A DNA stretch of 49,206 bases from Deltaproteobacteria bacterium (lineage in GTDB: Bacteria; Desulfobacterota; Desulfuromonadia; Geobacterales; Geobacteraceae), in assembly GCA_021847245.1 (NCBI GenBank), contig JAJZUC010000013.1, positions 1-49,206 on the forward strand, read 5' to 3'. The position numbers were made by a program, and so were the translations under genes. The number at the start of each line of letters is the position of its first letter. Within the stretch, counting starts at the first letter, position 1. The notes beneath the pieces are model-generated. The model was not told the origin of the DNA, made no database searches, and was given only the letters and a program-made list of their open reading frames with translations. Shown piece by piece: positions 8,791-18,195 of this stretch.

Positions 8791-10095
8791 TTGAAACTTT
8801 CCCGCTATACGAAAGTATTTCCCTGCGCGGATCGACAGGACCATTGCATTCTTTTTGCCGCCAGAACAGGGGCAAGCGTGCTCGTCCCATCGGCGCTGCT
8901 GCAGGAGATCGAGGAGGGTGGGCTTGATCCCGCCGACGAGGAGACCCTGGCCGGGCTCGGCTTTCTCGTCCCCGACCACGAGGTGGAGCGGCAGGCGATA
9001 CTGGGGATGACCGAAGAGATGAATCTGCGCCAGGAGGTCTTCTCGGCCCTGGTGGTGCTGAACCTGGACTGTAACCTCGGCTGCGCCTACTGTTTCGAGG
9101 GGACCCTGAAGGGGAAGCACTTCATGGCGGAGGAAACCGCCGACCGGCTGGTGGCGGCAATCGCCAGCGGACCGATCGCGCGCGGCAAGTCGGTGTCGCT
9201 CAATTTTTACGGCGGCGAACCGCTCCTCAGTGTCCCTCTCATCAGGAGGATTGCCGGAAGGGTCCGGGCGTTGACGGCGGAACGCGGATTTTCCTTCGGC
9301 TTCAGCCTGATGAGCAACGGCACGCTCCTGACCCGCCAGCGGGTGGAAGAACTGCTTCCTTTCGGCCTGAAGGGGGCCACGGTGACCCTGGACGGTCCCC
9401 GGGAAACCCACGATGCCGCCCGCCCGTTCACCGACGGCCGGGGAAGCTTCGACGTCATCATGCGCAACGTCAGGGAAGTTGCAGGGCTGCTCGCGCTCCA
9501 GATCGGCGGCAACTTTACCCGGGAGAATTACCGCGAGTTCCCCCGCCTCTTCGACCTCCTCATCGCCGAGGGGGTGACTCCCGACCGCCTCGGTCCGATG
9601 CAGTTCAGTCCCGTTGTGACGACCCCCTCCAGCCGCGCCTTGCCGGAATTTACCGGCGGCTGCATCTCTGCCAGCGAGCCGTGGGTTGCCGAAGCGATCC
9701 TTTTTCTCAGGGAGGAGCTTCTTCTGCGGGGATTTGATCCACCAAAGATGGAGCCCCATATCTGTGCCGTGGAAACGGCTGAAAACCTTGTCGTCAACTA
9801 CGACGGGACCTTCTACAAATGTCCGGCCCTCATCGGAATCGAAGGAGCTGAGGCCGGCGATGTCGGGACCGGCATGCGCGACTGCCGCATGACCCACGGC
9901 CTGGGATTGTGGCAGAACGATGAATGCCTCGATTGTCCCTACCTCCCCCTCTGCTTCGGGGGGTGCCGTTATCTCGGTTTCCTCGACGGAGGGCGCATCG
10001 ACGCACTCAACTGCAATCGCGACTTCTTCGATGCCTTCCTGGAGCCTTGCCTCAAGCAGGACATCGCCTATCGGGTCCGTTCGACGGAGGGGTGA
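8791..10095 (+). CDS. radical SAM/SPASM peptide maturase (geopeptide maturase-like)
   Basis: A protein of about 434 residues. Residues 1-75 form a small domain resembling the N-terminal peptide-recognition region of SPASM maturases. The radical SAM cluster motif is CNLGCAYC (Cys 94, 98, 101), followed by NFYGGEPLL and LMSNGTLLT. The C-terminal third is Cys-rich in the SPASM manner: ICAVETAENLVVNYDGTFYKC, ECLDCPYLPLCFGGC, then LNC and EPC, which should bind auxiliary iron-sulfur clusters. The frame is open from GTG 8761, which lacks a ribosome site. TTG 8791 has GGAGAG (8781-8786) at proper spacing and gives an N-terminus MKLSRYTK, so it is preferred. The likely substrate is the 41-residue peptide upstream. 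No protease or dedicated exporter is adjacent. Confidence 0.88.
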   Translation: MKLSRYTKVFPCADRQDHCILFAARTGASVLVPSALLQEIEEGGLDPADEETLAGLGFLVPDHEVERQAILGMTEEMNLRQEVFSALVVLNLDCNLGCAYCFEGTLKGKHFMAEETADRLVAAIASGPIARGKSVSLNFYGGEPLLSVPLIRRIAGRVRALTAERGFSFGFSLMSNGTLLTRQRVEELLPFGLKGATVTLDGPRETHDAARPFTDGRGSFDVIMRNVREVAGLLALQIGGNFTRENYREFPRLFDLLIAEGVTPDRLGPMQFSPVVTTPSSRALPEFTGGCISASEPWVAEAILFLREELLLRGFDPPKMEPHICAVETAENLVVNYDGTFYKCPALIGIEGAEAGDVGTGMRDCRMTHGLGLWQNDECLDCPYLPLCFGGCRYLGFLDGGRIDALNCNRDFFDAFLEPCLKQDIAYRVRSTEG

Positions 10096-10135
10096 ACAAA
10101 GGATACCGTTGTCTGGCTGACAGGGGAGGGGGGCG

Positions 10136-11098
10136 CTACGGCGCCGTCACCTGCACCACCGAACTCACCTCGCCATTCGGATTTACGACCTGGATGCGGA
10201 GATCCTTGTCCGTCGGGTCTGCCGGGTAGCGTTGATAGACAAGCTTGGAACAGTCGACGAAGATGACTGATTCCCGCTCGCCGCTGCGGGCTGCCCCGGC
10301 GGTGAGACGCTTGCCCACGCCGGCATTCAATCCCACCTGAAAGCTTCTCTCCTCCACCATGAGCGAAGACCCCGGCTGAAAATTCTTCCCCTCGATAATG
10401 AGCTTGTAGTAGGTCACGAAGCTCTCCCCCCTGCTGACGCCAAAGATCTCCGGCGTCGAGATGACTGAGAGGGTTATGGGAGTCGTTGTGGTGTCCTCGG
10501 GGTTTTTCACCTGCACCTGGTGGAGTCCTCCCGGCACGGCGGGGACGGTGAACGAGACCGACTCCGGCGAGGAGTAGCTGCTCGCAACGATGGAGCCGTC
10601 AAACAGGACCCTGCTCCCCGGCTCGAAGTTACGGCCCGAGATCGTGATCCTCCGTTCGGCGCCGCTGGAGCATGCGGCGATGCTGTCGGGGGAGATGGCG
10701 TCGACGACCGGCTTGGGCGGCAGGATCATGAAGTTGTAGGTTCTGCTGGTGGTGCCGTCCTCCCGCTTGAGAAAGAGGGCGTAGAGACCCGGGGCCAGCT
10801 TCGGGATGTCGAAGGTCAGGGTCTGGGGGGAGATGACCTTTGTCGGGACTTCGGTGTTGCCGAGATAGGCGACGGTCTTCTCGGTGAAGGCTGTACCGGA
10901 AAGGGTGATGGTGCTGTTCGGTTCGCCCTGGGCCGGGATGATGCTGAGGATGTTCACTGCCGGTGCGGAATCGGCTCGCTTTTCGGCGGCAGTCGTGCTC
11001 GTTGCCGGTTTCTTCTTGCCGTTCCTGGGGGCTGACCATGCCGGCGGAGCCAGGGCGATGGTTGCAAGGAGAACGAGAGCCAGGGGACGGTATCTCAT
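10136..11098 (-). CDS. secreted IPT/TIG-domain protein
   Basis: A 320-residue protein with a signal peptide (MRYRPLALVLLATIALAPPAWSA, shown here in two parts: basic start MRYRP, hydrophobic LALVLLATIALA). After a Lys/Thr-rich linker there are three immunoglobulin-like IPT/TIG repeats, each starting with a pattern such as ILSIIPAQGEPNSTITLSGTAF, VDAISPDS..ITISGRNFEPGS and EIFGVSRGES..LIIEGKNFQPGS. Such folds usually mediate protein or glycan contacts outside the cytoplasm. ATG 11098 has GGAGG (11103-11107) upstream. The gene follows lptG in the same direction after 72 bases and may be read from the lptFG transcript. Function unknown; periplasmic or surface location inferred. Confidence 0.75.
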   Translation of the reverse strand: MRYRPLALVLLATIALAPPAWSAPRNGKKKPATSTTAAEKRADSAPAVNILSIIPAQGEPNSTITLSGTAFTEKTVAYLGNTEVPTKVISPQTLTFDIPKLAPGLYALFLKREDGTTSRTYNFMILPPKPVVDAISPDSIAACSSGAERRITISGRNFEPGSRVLFDGSIVASSYSSPESVSFTVPAVPGGLHQVQVKNPEDTTTTPITLSVISTPEIFGVSRGESFVTYYKLIIEGKNFQPGSSLMVEERSFQVGLNAGVGKRLTAGAARSGERESVIFVDCSKLVYQRYPADPTDKDLRIQVVNPNGEVSSVVQVTAP

Positions 11099-11170
11099 AG
11101 GGCCTCCGGAATATTTTCAGTTCCGCCGAATCGTACGTTCCCGGCAATTAAATCACCGACGGTTGCGATG

Positions 11171-12250
11171 TCAACGGGTAACGGTCATGGCCAGCCAGAC
11201 GCCCGAGAGGGCAAAGAGGAGGTTGGCGATCCAGGCGGAGACAAAGGGGGGAAGAACCCCGGTCTGGCCGAACGATATGAGGATGGAGTTCGTGATGAAA
11301 TAGGCAAAACCGATGGCGATGCTTGCCCCGATGCCGACGGCGATGCCACTCGACCTCCCGCCCCGCAGGGCGAAGGGAATGCCGAGAAACGCCATGATCA
11401 GCGAGGCGAAGGGGAGCGAGATCTTGGCGTGCATCTGCGCCTCGTACCGCGTCGTTTCGTATCCGCCCCGGCGCAGCTTTCGTATGTATTCCTTCAGCTT
11501 GAGAAACCCCATGTTGTCGGCGTACTTGTCGACCACCTTCAGGTCCTCGATCGTCAGGCTGAGCGCTGTCGGGAAGTCTGCCGCTTTCGTTGTGGCGGTG
11601 ATCCCGTCCTTTCCCAGCTCTCGCACCGTTACGCGGTGCAGGACCCACTGCTGTTTCTCCCTGGTGGCGGAGTCCGCATCGATTCGCTTGATCGGTCGAA
11701 GCCCCTTGGCAAAGTTCCAGAGAGTGATTCCTCCCAGGGTCTGGCGGGCCGGGTCGAAGAGGCGGGCCATCATGATCGTGTTCCCGTCCTTGTGCCAGAT
11801 GTTGTTCTGGCGAAAGAAGGTGTTGTAGCTCTGTTTCCGGATCAGGACCTCTTCGATGTACCGCATCTTCTGGTAGGTTTCGGGAAGCACGAACTCATTG
11901 GTGACGATGGTGAGCAAGCTTACGCCGCAGGCGATGGCGAGAATCGGTGCGCTGATCCGCGCCAGGCTTATGCCGCATCCGCGCATGGCGGTGATTTCGC
12001 TGTTGCGCGAGAGGAGCCCGAGGGTGAGCAGTGTTGCCATGAGGACGGCGAGCGGCACCACCTGGGTGAATATTTCAGGGATCTTCAGCAGAAAAAAATG
12101 GATGATGTCTGTCCACAGCGGCTGGAAGCGAAGGAAACGGCCGATTTTTTCCAGAAAGTCGATCACCAGGTAGATCGCAATGAATGCCGCGAGGCAGAGG
12201 CCGAAGATCCGCAGATACGCAGCCGCTATGTAACGGGTCAGGATGTTCAC
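11171..12250 (-). CDS. lptG: LPS export ABC transporter permease LptG
   Basis: A 359-residue YjgP/YjgQ-family permease. Three N-terminal membrane helices (YIAAAYLRIFGLCLAAFIAI; the VPLAVLMATLLTLGLLS segment; ISAPILAIACGVSLLTIV) are followed by a large periplasmic domain with the family NIWHKDGNTI motif, then three C-terminal helices. LptG pairs with LptF and the ATPase LptB (45053) to extract LPS from the inner membrane. The start is GTG 12250, which overlaps the lptF stop in the sequence GTGA (12247-12250), indicating translational coupling. A frame open far upstream on this strand is only the shadow of lptF. Confidence 0.92.
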   Translation of the reverse strand: MNILTRYIAAAYLRIFGLCLAAFIAIYLVIDFLEKIGRFLRFQPLWTDIIHFFLLKIPEIFTQVVPLAVLMATLLTLGLLSRNSEITAMRGCGISLARISAPILAIACGVSLLTIVTNEFVLPETYQKMRYIEEVLIRKQSYNTFFRQNNIWHKDGNTIMMARLFDPARQTLGGITLWNFAKGLRPIKRIDADSATREKQQWVLHRVTVRELGKDGITATTKAADFPTALSLTIEDLKVVDKYADNMGFLKLKEYIRKLRRGGYETTRYEAQMHAKISLPFASLIMAFLGIPFALRGGRSSGIAVGIGASIAIGFAYFITNSILISFGQTGVLPPFVSAWIANLLFALSGVWLAMTVTR

Positions 12251-13419
12251 GATGCCTTGGTAGCCTTTCCGAGAAACTCCCGGATCCGGTGCGAAAGCTC
12301 CCTGATGGTGCCGGCGAAGGGGAGCGGCCGTTCGCTGGCGGTTCGCAGGAGCAGATTGATCCCGATGCCGGTCAGGAGGATGTTCGGTATCCACATGGCG
12401 ATGACGGGGGGGAGAATCCCCTTCTCGCAGACAGCCTTTGCTCCCGACATGAGGATGTAATACCCCAGCAGGAGAAATATCCCCGAGGAAAAGCCGCCGG
12501 CCCGTCCGGAGCGCTGGTTGTGGATGCCGAGGGGGATGCCGATGATGGCGAAAACGATGCAGGCGAACGGCAGCGCGAACCGCTTCTGGAGTTCGATCCG
12601 CGCATCGCGCAGAAATTTCGTTTCTTCCTGCGGCGCCCGAAGGTAGGTCATCAGTTCGCCGAGGGTCATGTCCTGCTCGTCGAGATAGTGCTTCTTCGAT
12701 TGCTGCTGCAGATTGACGTTCAGGTCGTAGCTTGCGAACTGGACGATCCGGTACCCTTCCTTGCCGGCCAGCCGGTGAATTCCGCCATCTTCCAGGTGAA
12801 GCCGGACGCTCTTCGTTTCGGGATTGGCGACAATTTTCCCCGCCGCGGCGAAAATGGTCGCCTGCTCGTCGGGGTTGCGCTCGTCCTGGATCAGGATGCC
12901 GTAGATGTCGTGATTCACCTGGTCGTAGTTGTCCACATAGATGACGAGGCCGGGAAAGTCGTCGTTGAATACCTTTTCGCGGATGCTTGTTGCGGCCCGC
13001 GTCTCGACCACCTCGTACAGAAACCGCTTGAACGAGGAACTTCCCCACGGAAGGGCGTACACGGTGACGAAGGTGGTCGCGAGGTACGTGAGAACGGCAA
13101 AGACGAGGACCGGCGGCAGCAGGGAGCCGACCCCCACGCCGCTTGCCTTCATGGCGGTTATTTCGCTGTCCGAGGAGAGTCTTCCGAAGGCGAGGAGCAC
13201 CGCCAGCAGAAAGGCCATCGGAATCGTCACGAGGAGGAACGAGGGGAGCATGTAGAGGATCAGTCTGCAGACGTCGACAAACGGCACCCCCTTGGCAAAG
13301 ACCATCTCGGCGAGCTTGAGGAGCCGCCCCATCAGCAGCACGAAGGTGAAGACGGCCATCCCCAGTACGAAAGGAACGGCCGTTTCCCTGAATATGTATC
13401 GGTAGAGGGTTCTGGTCAT
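12247..13419 (-). CDS. lptF: LPS export ABC transporter permease LptF
   Basis: A 390-residue YjgP/YjgQ-family permease starting MTRTLYRYIFRETAVPF, with helices near residues 13-33, 55-80 and 100-120, a periplasmic beta-jellyroll region (VIYVDNYDQ, GGIHRLAGKEG), and three helices near the C-terminus. SSDSEITAMKASGVGVG matches the cytoplasmic coupling loop that contacts LptB. It forms the LptB2FG extractor with LptG, encoded by the overlapping next gene. The frame is open to 13605, but ATG 13419 gives the family N-terminus. No strong Shine-Dalgarno is visible. The start region is back to back with the rpsB promoter. Confidence 0.92.
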   Translation of the reverse strand: MTRTLYRYIFRETAVPFVLGMAVFTFVLLMGRLLKLAEMVFAKGVPFVDVCRLILYMLPSFLLVTIPMAFLLAVLLAFGRLSSDSEITAMKASGVGVGSLLPPVLVFAVLTYLATTFVTVYALPWGSSSFKRFLYEVVETRAATSIREKVFNDDFPGLVIYVDNYDQVNHDIYGILIQDERNPDEQATIFAAAGKIVANPETKSVRLHLEDGGIHRLAGKEGYRIVQFASYDLNVNLQQQSKKHYLDEQDMTLGELMTYLRAPQEETKFLRDARIELQKRFALPFACIVFAIIGIPLGIHNQRSGRAGGFSSGIFLLLGYYILMSGAKAVCEKGILPPVIAMWIPNILLTGIGINLLLRTASERPLPFAGTIRELSHRIREFLGKATKAS

Positions 13420-13489
13420 GAACGGGTCATGATACACGAAGGGGGGGGCGATGTAAATAACGTCAGCCCCCGTGGGTCCCACTTTGCTC

Positions 13490-13518
13490 TTGCCAAGTCG
13501 GGTTCCGTGTGGTATATG
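13490..13518 (+). promoter_or_regulatory. sigma-70 promoter of rpsB
   Basis: TTGCCA (13490-13495), a 17-base spacer, then TATATG (13513-13518) preceded by TGG, an extended -10. The transcript would begin near 13525, leaving a leader of about 100 bases. Confidence 0.6.
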
Positions 13519-13563
13519 AATCCGCTGTTTATATTCCGCACGCTTTCTGTCAGGCCGGTGGTG

Positions 13564-13578
13564 TCCGCGATGCGCGGA
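13564..13578 (+). promoter_or_regulatory. hairpin in the rpsB leader
   Basis: TCCGCG (13564-13569) pairs with CGCGGA (13573-13578) around an ATG loop, within the predicted untranslated leader of rpsB. In other bacteria S2 represses its own mRNA through leader structure; the same role here is only a possibility. Confidence 0.35.
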
Positions 13579-13625
13579 TTCCGGCTGTCGGGGAAGCGGA
13601 GGCACAAACCAAAAGGAGAGAGCAC

Positions 13626-14390
13626 ATGTCGAACATTACCATGAAGGAGCTTCTGGAGGCCGGCGTTCATTTCGGCCACCAGACCAAGAGATGGAACCCG
13701 AAGATGAAGCCGTACATATTCGGGGCGCGGAACGGGATCTACATCATCGATCTCCAGAAGACCGTCCGCCTTTTCAAGAACGCATACAGCTTCGTGCGCG
13801 AGAATGCCCAGGCGGGGGAGACGATCCTCTTCGTGGGGACCAAGAAGCAGGCCCAGGATTCGATCGGTGAAGAGGCCCAGCGTTGCGGAATGTTCTTCGT
13901 GAATCAGCGCTGGCTCGGTGGGATGCTTACCAACTTCTCCACGGTGAAGCAGAGCATTGACCGCCTCAAGCGCCTCGATGCCATGTTTGCCGACGGTACC
14001 ATCGAGGCGTACACCAAGAAAGAAGCGCTTCAGCTTGAGAAGGAGCGCCAGAAGCTCGAAAAGACCCTTGGCGGGATCAAGGGGATGGGGAAACTCCCCG
14101 GCGCCCTTTTCGTGATCGATCCGAAGAACGAGACCATCGCGGTCAGCGAGGCGAAGAAGCTCGGCATTCCCGTTGTTGCGGTCGTCGACACCAACTGTGA
14201 CCCCGATCCGATCGATTACGTGATCCCGGGCAACGACGATGCCATCCGCGCGATCCGCCTTCTTTCCGCAAAGATGGCCGACGCGGTCCTTGAAGGGGCC
14301 CAGGCCCGCGAGGTTGCCCTTCAGGCCGATACCGAGGGGGAAGAGGCAGGTGAGACTGCCGGCGCTGAGGCGGAAGAGGCGGGCGAATAG
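13626..14390 (+). CDS. rpsB: 30S ribosomal protein S2
   Basis: A 254-residue S2 with the classic opening [18 protein letters not shown] followed by [25 protein letters not shown], and [13 protein letters not shown] in the centre. DTNCDPD and [10 protein letters not shown] lie near the end. The last 20 residues are an acidic Glu/Ala tail. ATG 13626 has AAAGGAGAG (13612-13620) at proper spacing; the frame is open further upstream but that part overlaps the promoter. It is followed by tsf after 70 bases, the usual pairing. Confidence 0.98.
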   Translation: MSNITMKELLEAGVHFGHQTKRWNPKMKPYIFGARNGIYIIDLQKTVRLFKNAYSFVRENAQAGETILFVGTKKQAQDSIGEEAQRCGMFFVNQRWLGGMLTNFSTVKQSIDRLKRLDAMFADGTIEAYTKKEALQLEKERQKLEKTLGGIKGMGKLPGALFVIDPKNETIAVSEAKKLGIPVVAVVDTNCDPDPIDYVIPGNDDAIRAIRLLSAKMADAVLEGAQAREVALQADTEGEEAGETAGAEAEEAGE

Positions 14391-14460
14391 CCCGGCGCTC
14401 CCCAACCATCAACTACATCAAGGGGTCGGCGTGGGCGTCGAACCCCATCCGGAGGATACA

Positions 14461-15925
<1,465 letters not shown>

Positions 15926-15926
15926 C

Positions 15927-16484
15927 ATGACGAAGAATGTCATCGCTGATATGAAGAATCACATGGAAAAATCGGTCGACTCTCTGCGGCGCGAGTACCA
16001 GAAGGTGCGTACCGGCAGAGCGAGCACCGGTCTTCTCGACGAGATAAAGGTTGATTACTACGGCAATCCTTCCCCCCTGAGTCAGGTGGCAACGCTGTCG
16101 GTCCCCGAGCCCCGGACTATCACCATTCAGCCGTGGGAAGCGAAGATGATCCCGGTGATCGAGAAGGCGATCATGAACGCGAACCTCGGCATCACCCCTG
16201 CCAATGACGGAAAGGTAATCCGTATCTCCCTTCCCCCTCTCACGGAGGAGCGCCGCAAGGAGATTGTGAAAATGCTCAAGAAATCGGCGGAGGAGGCCAA
16301 GATTGCAATCCGCAACATCCGTCGCGACTCCATTGACGGTCTCAAAAAGCTGGAAAAGGACAAGCAGATTTCCGAGGATGACCTTAAAAGGGCCGAGAAG
16401 GACGTCCAGGATGTGACGAATTCGTTCGTTGCCAAGGTTGACGAAGTGCTTGCCCACAAGGAGAAAGAGGTGATGGAGGTCTGA
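15927..16484 (+). CDS. frr: ribosome recycling factor
   Basis: A 185-residue RRF, the usual length. It splits post-termination ribosomes together with EF-G. Characteristic segments are YQKVRTGRASTGLLDEIKVDYYG and VRISLPPLTEERRKE-type (here VIRISLPPLTEERRKEIVK), then RNIRRDS and a helical C-terminal arm. The Shine-Dalgarno AAAGGAG lies inside the end of pyrH, and ATG 15927 follows the pyrH stop by one base. A strong terminator follows. Confidence 0.98.
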   Translation: MTKNVIADMKNHMEKSVDSLRREYQKVRTGRASTGLLDEIKVDYYGNPSPLSQVATLSVPEPRTITIQPWEAKMIPVIEKAIMNANLGITPANDGKVIRISLPPLTEERRKEIVKMLKKSAEEAKIAIRNIRRDSIDGLKKLEKDKQISEDDLKRAEKDVQDVTNSFVAKVDEVLAHKEKEVMEV

Positions 16485-16555
16485 TGCCGCGTCGAGGCGC
16501 CGACATGAGGTCTCTGAAGACTTTTTCGCTTGCGCCTGTAAGGCTTTTGTGGTTT

Positions 16556-16591
16556 AATCCCCTTTAACCCCTGAATTAAAGGGGATTTTTT
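16556..16591 (+). terminator. strong terminator between frr and uppS
   Basis: A perfect 12-bp stem AATCCCCTTTAA (16556-16567) with TTAAAGGGGATT (16576-16587), loop CCCCTGAA, T run to 16591. It ends only 16 bases before the uppS start. Confidence 0.92.
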
Positions 16592-16607
16592 GTTTTTAAG
16601 GGCCTTT

Positions 16608-17348
16608 ATGCACGCTCTTGATACCGAAAAGCTTCCCCGCCATCTCGCGATCATCATGGATGGAAATGGTCGCTGGGCGCAGGAACGCATGCTGAAGCGA
16701 ATCATCGGCCATCAGAAAGGGGTCGAAACGGTTCGCGTCATCGTTGAGGAATGCTCGAAGCTCGGGATCCGCTATCTCACGCTTTTTGCATTCTCCGCCG
16801 AGAACTGGCTTCGCCCCAAGACCGAGGTGAAAGCGCTCATGGCTCTCCTCAAGAAATACATCAAGGCGGAAGTCGCCCGGATGACCGCGAACAATATCCG
16901 CTTCAACGTCATCGGTAATCGGGACGAGCTCCCGCCTGACGTGAACGATGCCGTTCAGGAGGCCATCGACCGGACGGAAAGGAACACCGGAATGGTGTTG
17001 ACCCTCGCCCTTTCCTATGGCGCCCGTCAGGAGATCATCAGGGCGGCGGCCAGGCTGGCGGCCGACATTTCAGCCGGGACCGTTAACCCCGGCGCCGTCG
17101 ACGAGAGATCGTTCTCCTCCTACCTCTTCACGGCAACCATTCCCGATCCCGATTTCCTCATCAGAACGAGCGGCGAGATGCGGATCAGCAATTTCCTGCT
17201 CTGGCAGCTGGCGTACACGGAGCTTTATTTCTCGAACGTCAATTGGCCGGAATTTTCCAGGATCGAACTTCACAAGGCCTTGCGCGACTACCAGTCGAGG
17301 GAGCGGCGATTTGGCCGCACGAGCGCCCAACTGCAGAACAGGAGCTGA
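16608..17348 (+). CDS. uppS: undecaprenyl diphosphate synthase (cis-prenyltransferase)
   Basis: A 246-residue enzyme that extends farnesyl diphosphate with isopentenyl units to the C55 carrier lipid used for peptidoglycan and O-antigen. Motifs: HLAIIMDGNGRWA (catalytic Asp about residue 18), FAFSAENW, and the C-terminal IRTSGEMRISNFLLWQ with AYTELYF. ATG 16608 gives the right family length; upstream in-frame TTG 16590 lies inside the terminator. The Shine-Dalgarno is weak (AAGGGCC). The gene heads a tight run uppS-cdsA-dxr-rseP-tsaB. Confidence 0.95.
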   Translation: MHALDTEKLPRHLAIIMDGNGRWAQERMLKRIIGHQKGVETVRVIVEECSKLGIRYLTLFAFSAENWLRPKTEVKALMALLKKYIKAEVARMTANNIRFNVIGNRDELPPDVNDAVQEAIDRTERNTGMVLTLALSYGARQEIIRAAARLAADISAGTVNPGAVDERSFSSYLFTATIPDPDFLIRTSGEMRISNFLLWQLAYTELYFSNVNWPEFSRIELHKALRDYQSRERRFGRTSAQLQNRS

Positions 17349-17350
17349 CC

Positions 17351-18178
17351 ATCAAACGCGTGATCACCGGGGCCGTAGTCCTGCCGCTTCTCATTCTCCT
17401 CGTTCTCAAGGGGGGGATTTTTCTTTTCACGGCTCTCATCGTGCTCTTGTCCGTGCTCGGTCTCTGGGAGTTTTACCGCATGGCCCTCCCTGAGCGAACG
17501 GGCGACGTGATCGTCGCTTCCCTGGCCGGTGGAAGCATCCCGCTCTTTCTCTTCCTTCCGCTCCATCCTGTCGGGATATCGCAGCCTGCCGTGCACGGTC
17601 TGGCAGTACCCCTCTTGACGGCGCTCTTCATCGCATGTGCCCTCCGGGTCCTTTTTTCTTTTCGCGACATTCGCCACGCTGCCGGAGAGGTCGCTCTTCT
17701 CGGAGCGGGGTTTCTGTACGTACCGCTGCTCCTCACTCATCTGCTGTGGCTTCGGAGCCTCCCCCACGGCATCGACTGGGTTTTCCTTCTGCTGGTCATC
17801 GTCATGGCGGGCGATACGGCTGCCTATTATGTCGGCAGCAGCCTCGGCAAGCGCAAGCTGTATCCCGTGGTGAGTCCGAACAAGAGTGTCGAAGGGGCGC
17901 TCGGGGGGCTTTGCGGCAGTATCGTCGGGGCCTTCATCGCGAAGGCTACGTTTTTTCCGGAGCTCACGGTGGGCGATTGCCTCGCCGCGGCGCTCCTCAT
18001 GGGGCCTATGGGGCAGTTGGGGGATCTCTTCGAATCGCTTCTGAAGCGGAGCTTCGGCGTCAAGGATTCAGGGGTCATTATCCCGGGGCACGGCGGGGTT
18101 CTCGATCGTCTCGACAGCATCCTCTTTGCCGCTCCGGCGGCCTATTACTACGCTTCGTTGTTTTTTGCCAACCGTTAA
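17351..18178 (+). CDS. cdsA: phosphatidate cytidylyltransferase, probable ATC start
   Basis: A multi-pass membrane enzyme making CDP-diacylglycerol from phosphatidate and CTP, the precursor used by PssA (27147). The C-terminal signature is complete: [31 protein letters not shown], then [13 protein letters not shown]. About eight hydrophobic helices. The start is odd: no ATG, GTG or TTG lies in position. AGGAG (17340-17344) sits six bases before ATC 17351, which begins the frame ATC AAA CGC GTG, giving (M)KRVITG, like the usual MKRV opening of CdsA proteins. Alternatives are CTG 17345 (one base before the uppS stop, too close to the ribosome site) and GTG 17360 (spacing 15). The product would be 275 residues from ATC. 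Confidence 0.9.
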   Translation: MKRVITGAVVLPLLILLVLKGGIFLFTALIVLLSVLGLWEFYRMALPERTGDVIVASLAGGSIPLFLFLPLHPVGISQPAVHGLAVPLLTALFIACALRVLFSFRDIRHAAGEVALLGAGFLYVPLLLTHLLWLRSLPHGIDWVFLLLVIVMAGDTAAYYVGSSLGKRKLYPVVSPNKSVEGALGGLCGSIVGAFIAKATFFPELTVGDCLAAALLMGPMGQLGDLFESLLKRSFGVKDSGVIIPGHGGVLDRLDSILFAAPAAYYYASLFFANR

Positions 18179-18195
18179 GGTTTCGAAGAGGGAAT

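Noticed and set aside
11168-13644. Two long plus-strand frames (430 and 486 codons)
   Set aside because: Antisense to lptG and lptF; composition is low-complexity Asp/Glu/Gly/His, without domain signatures.
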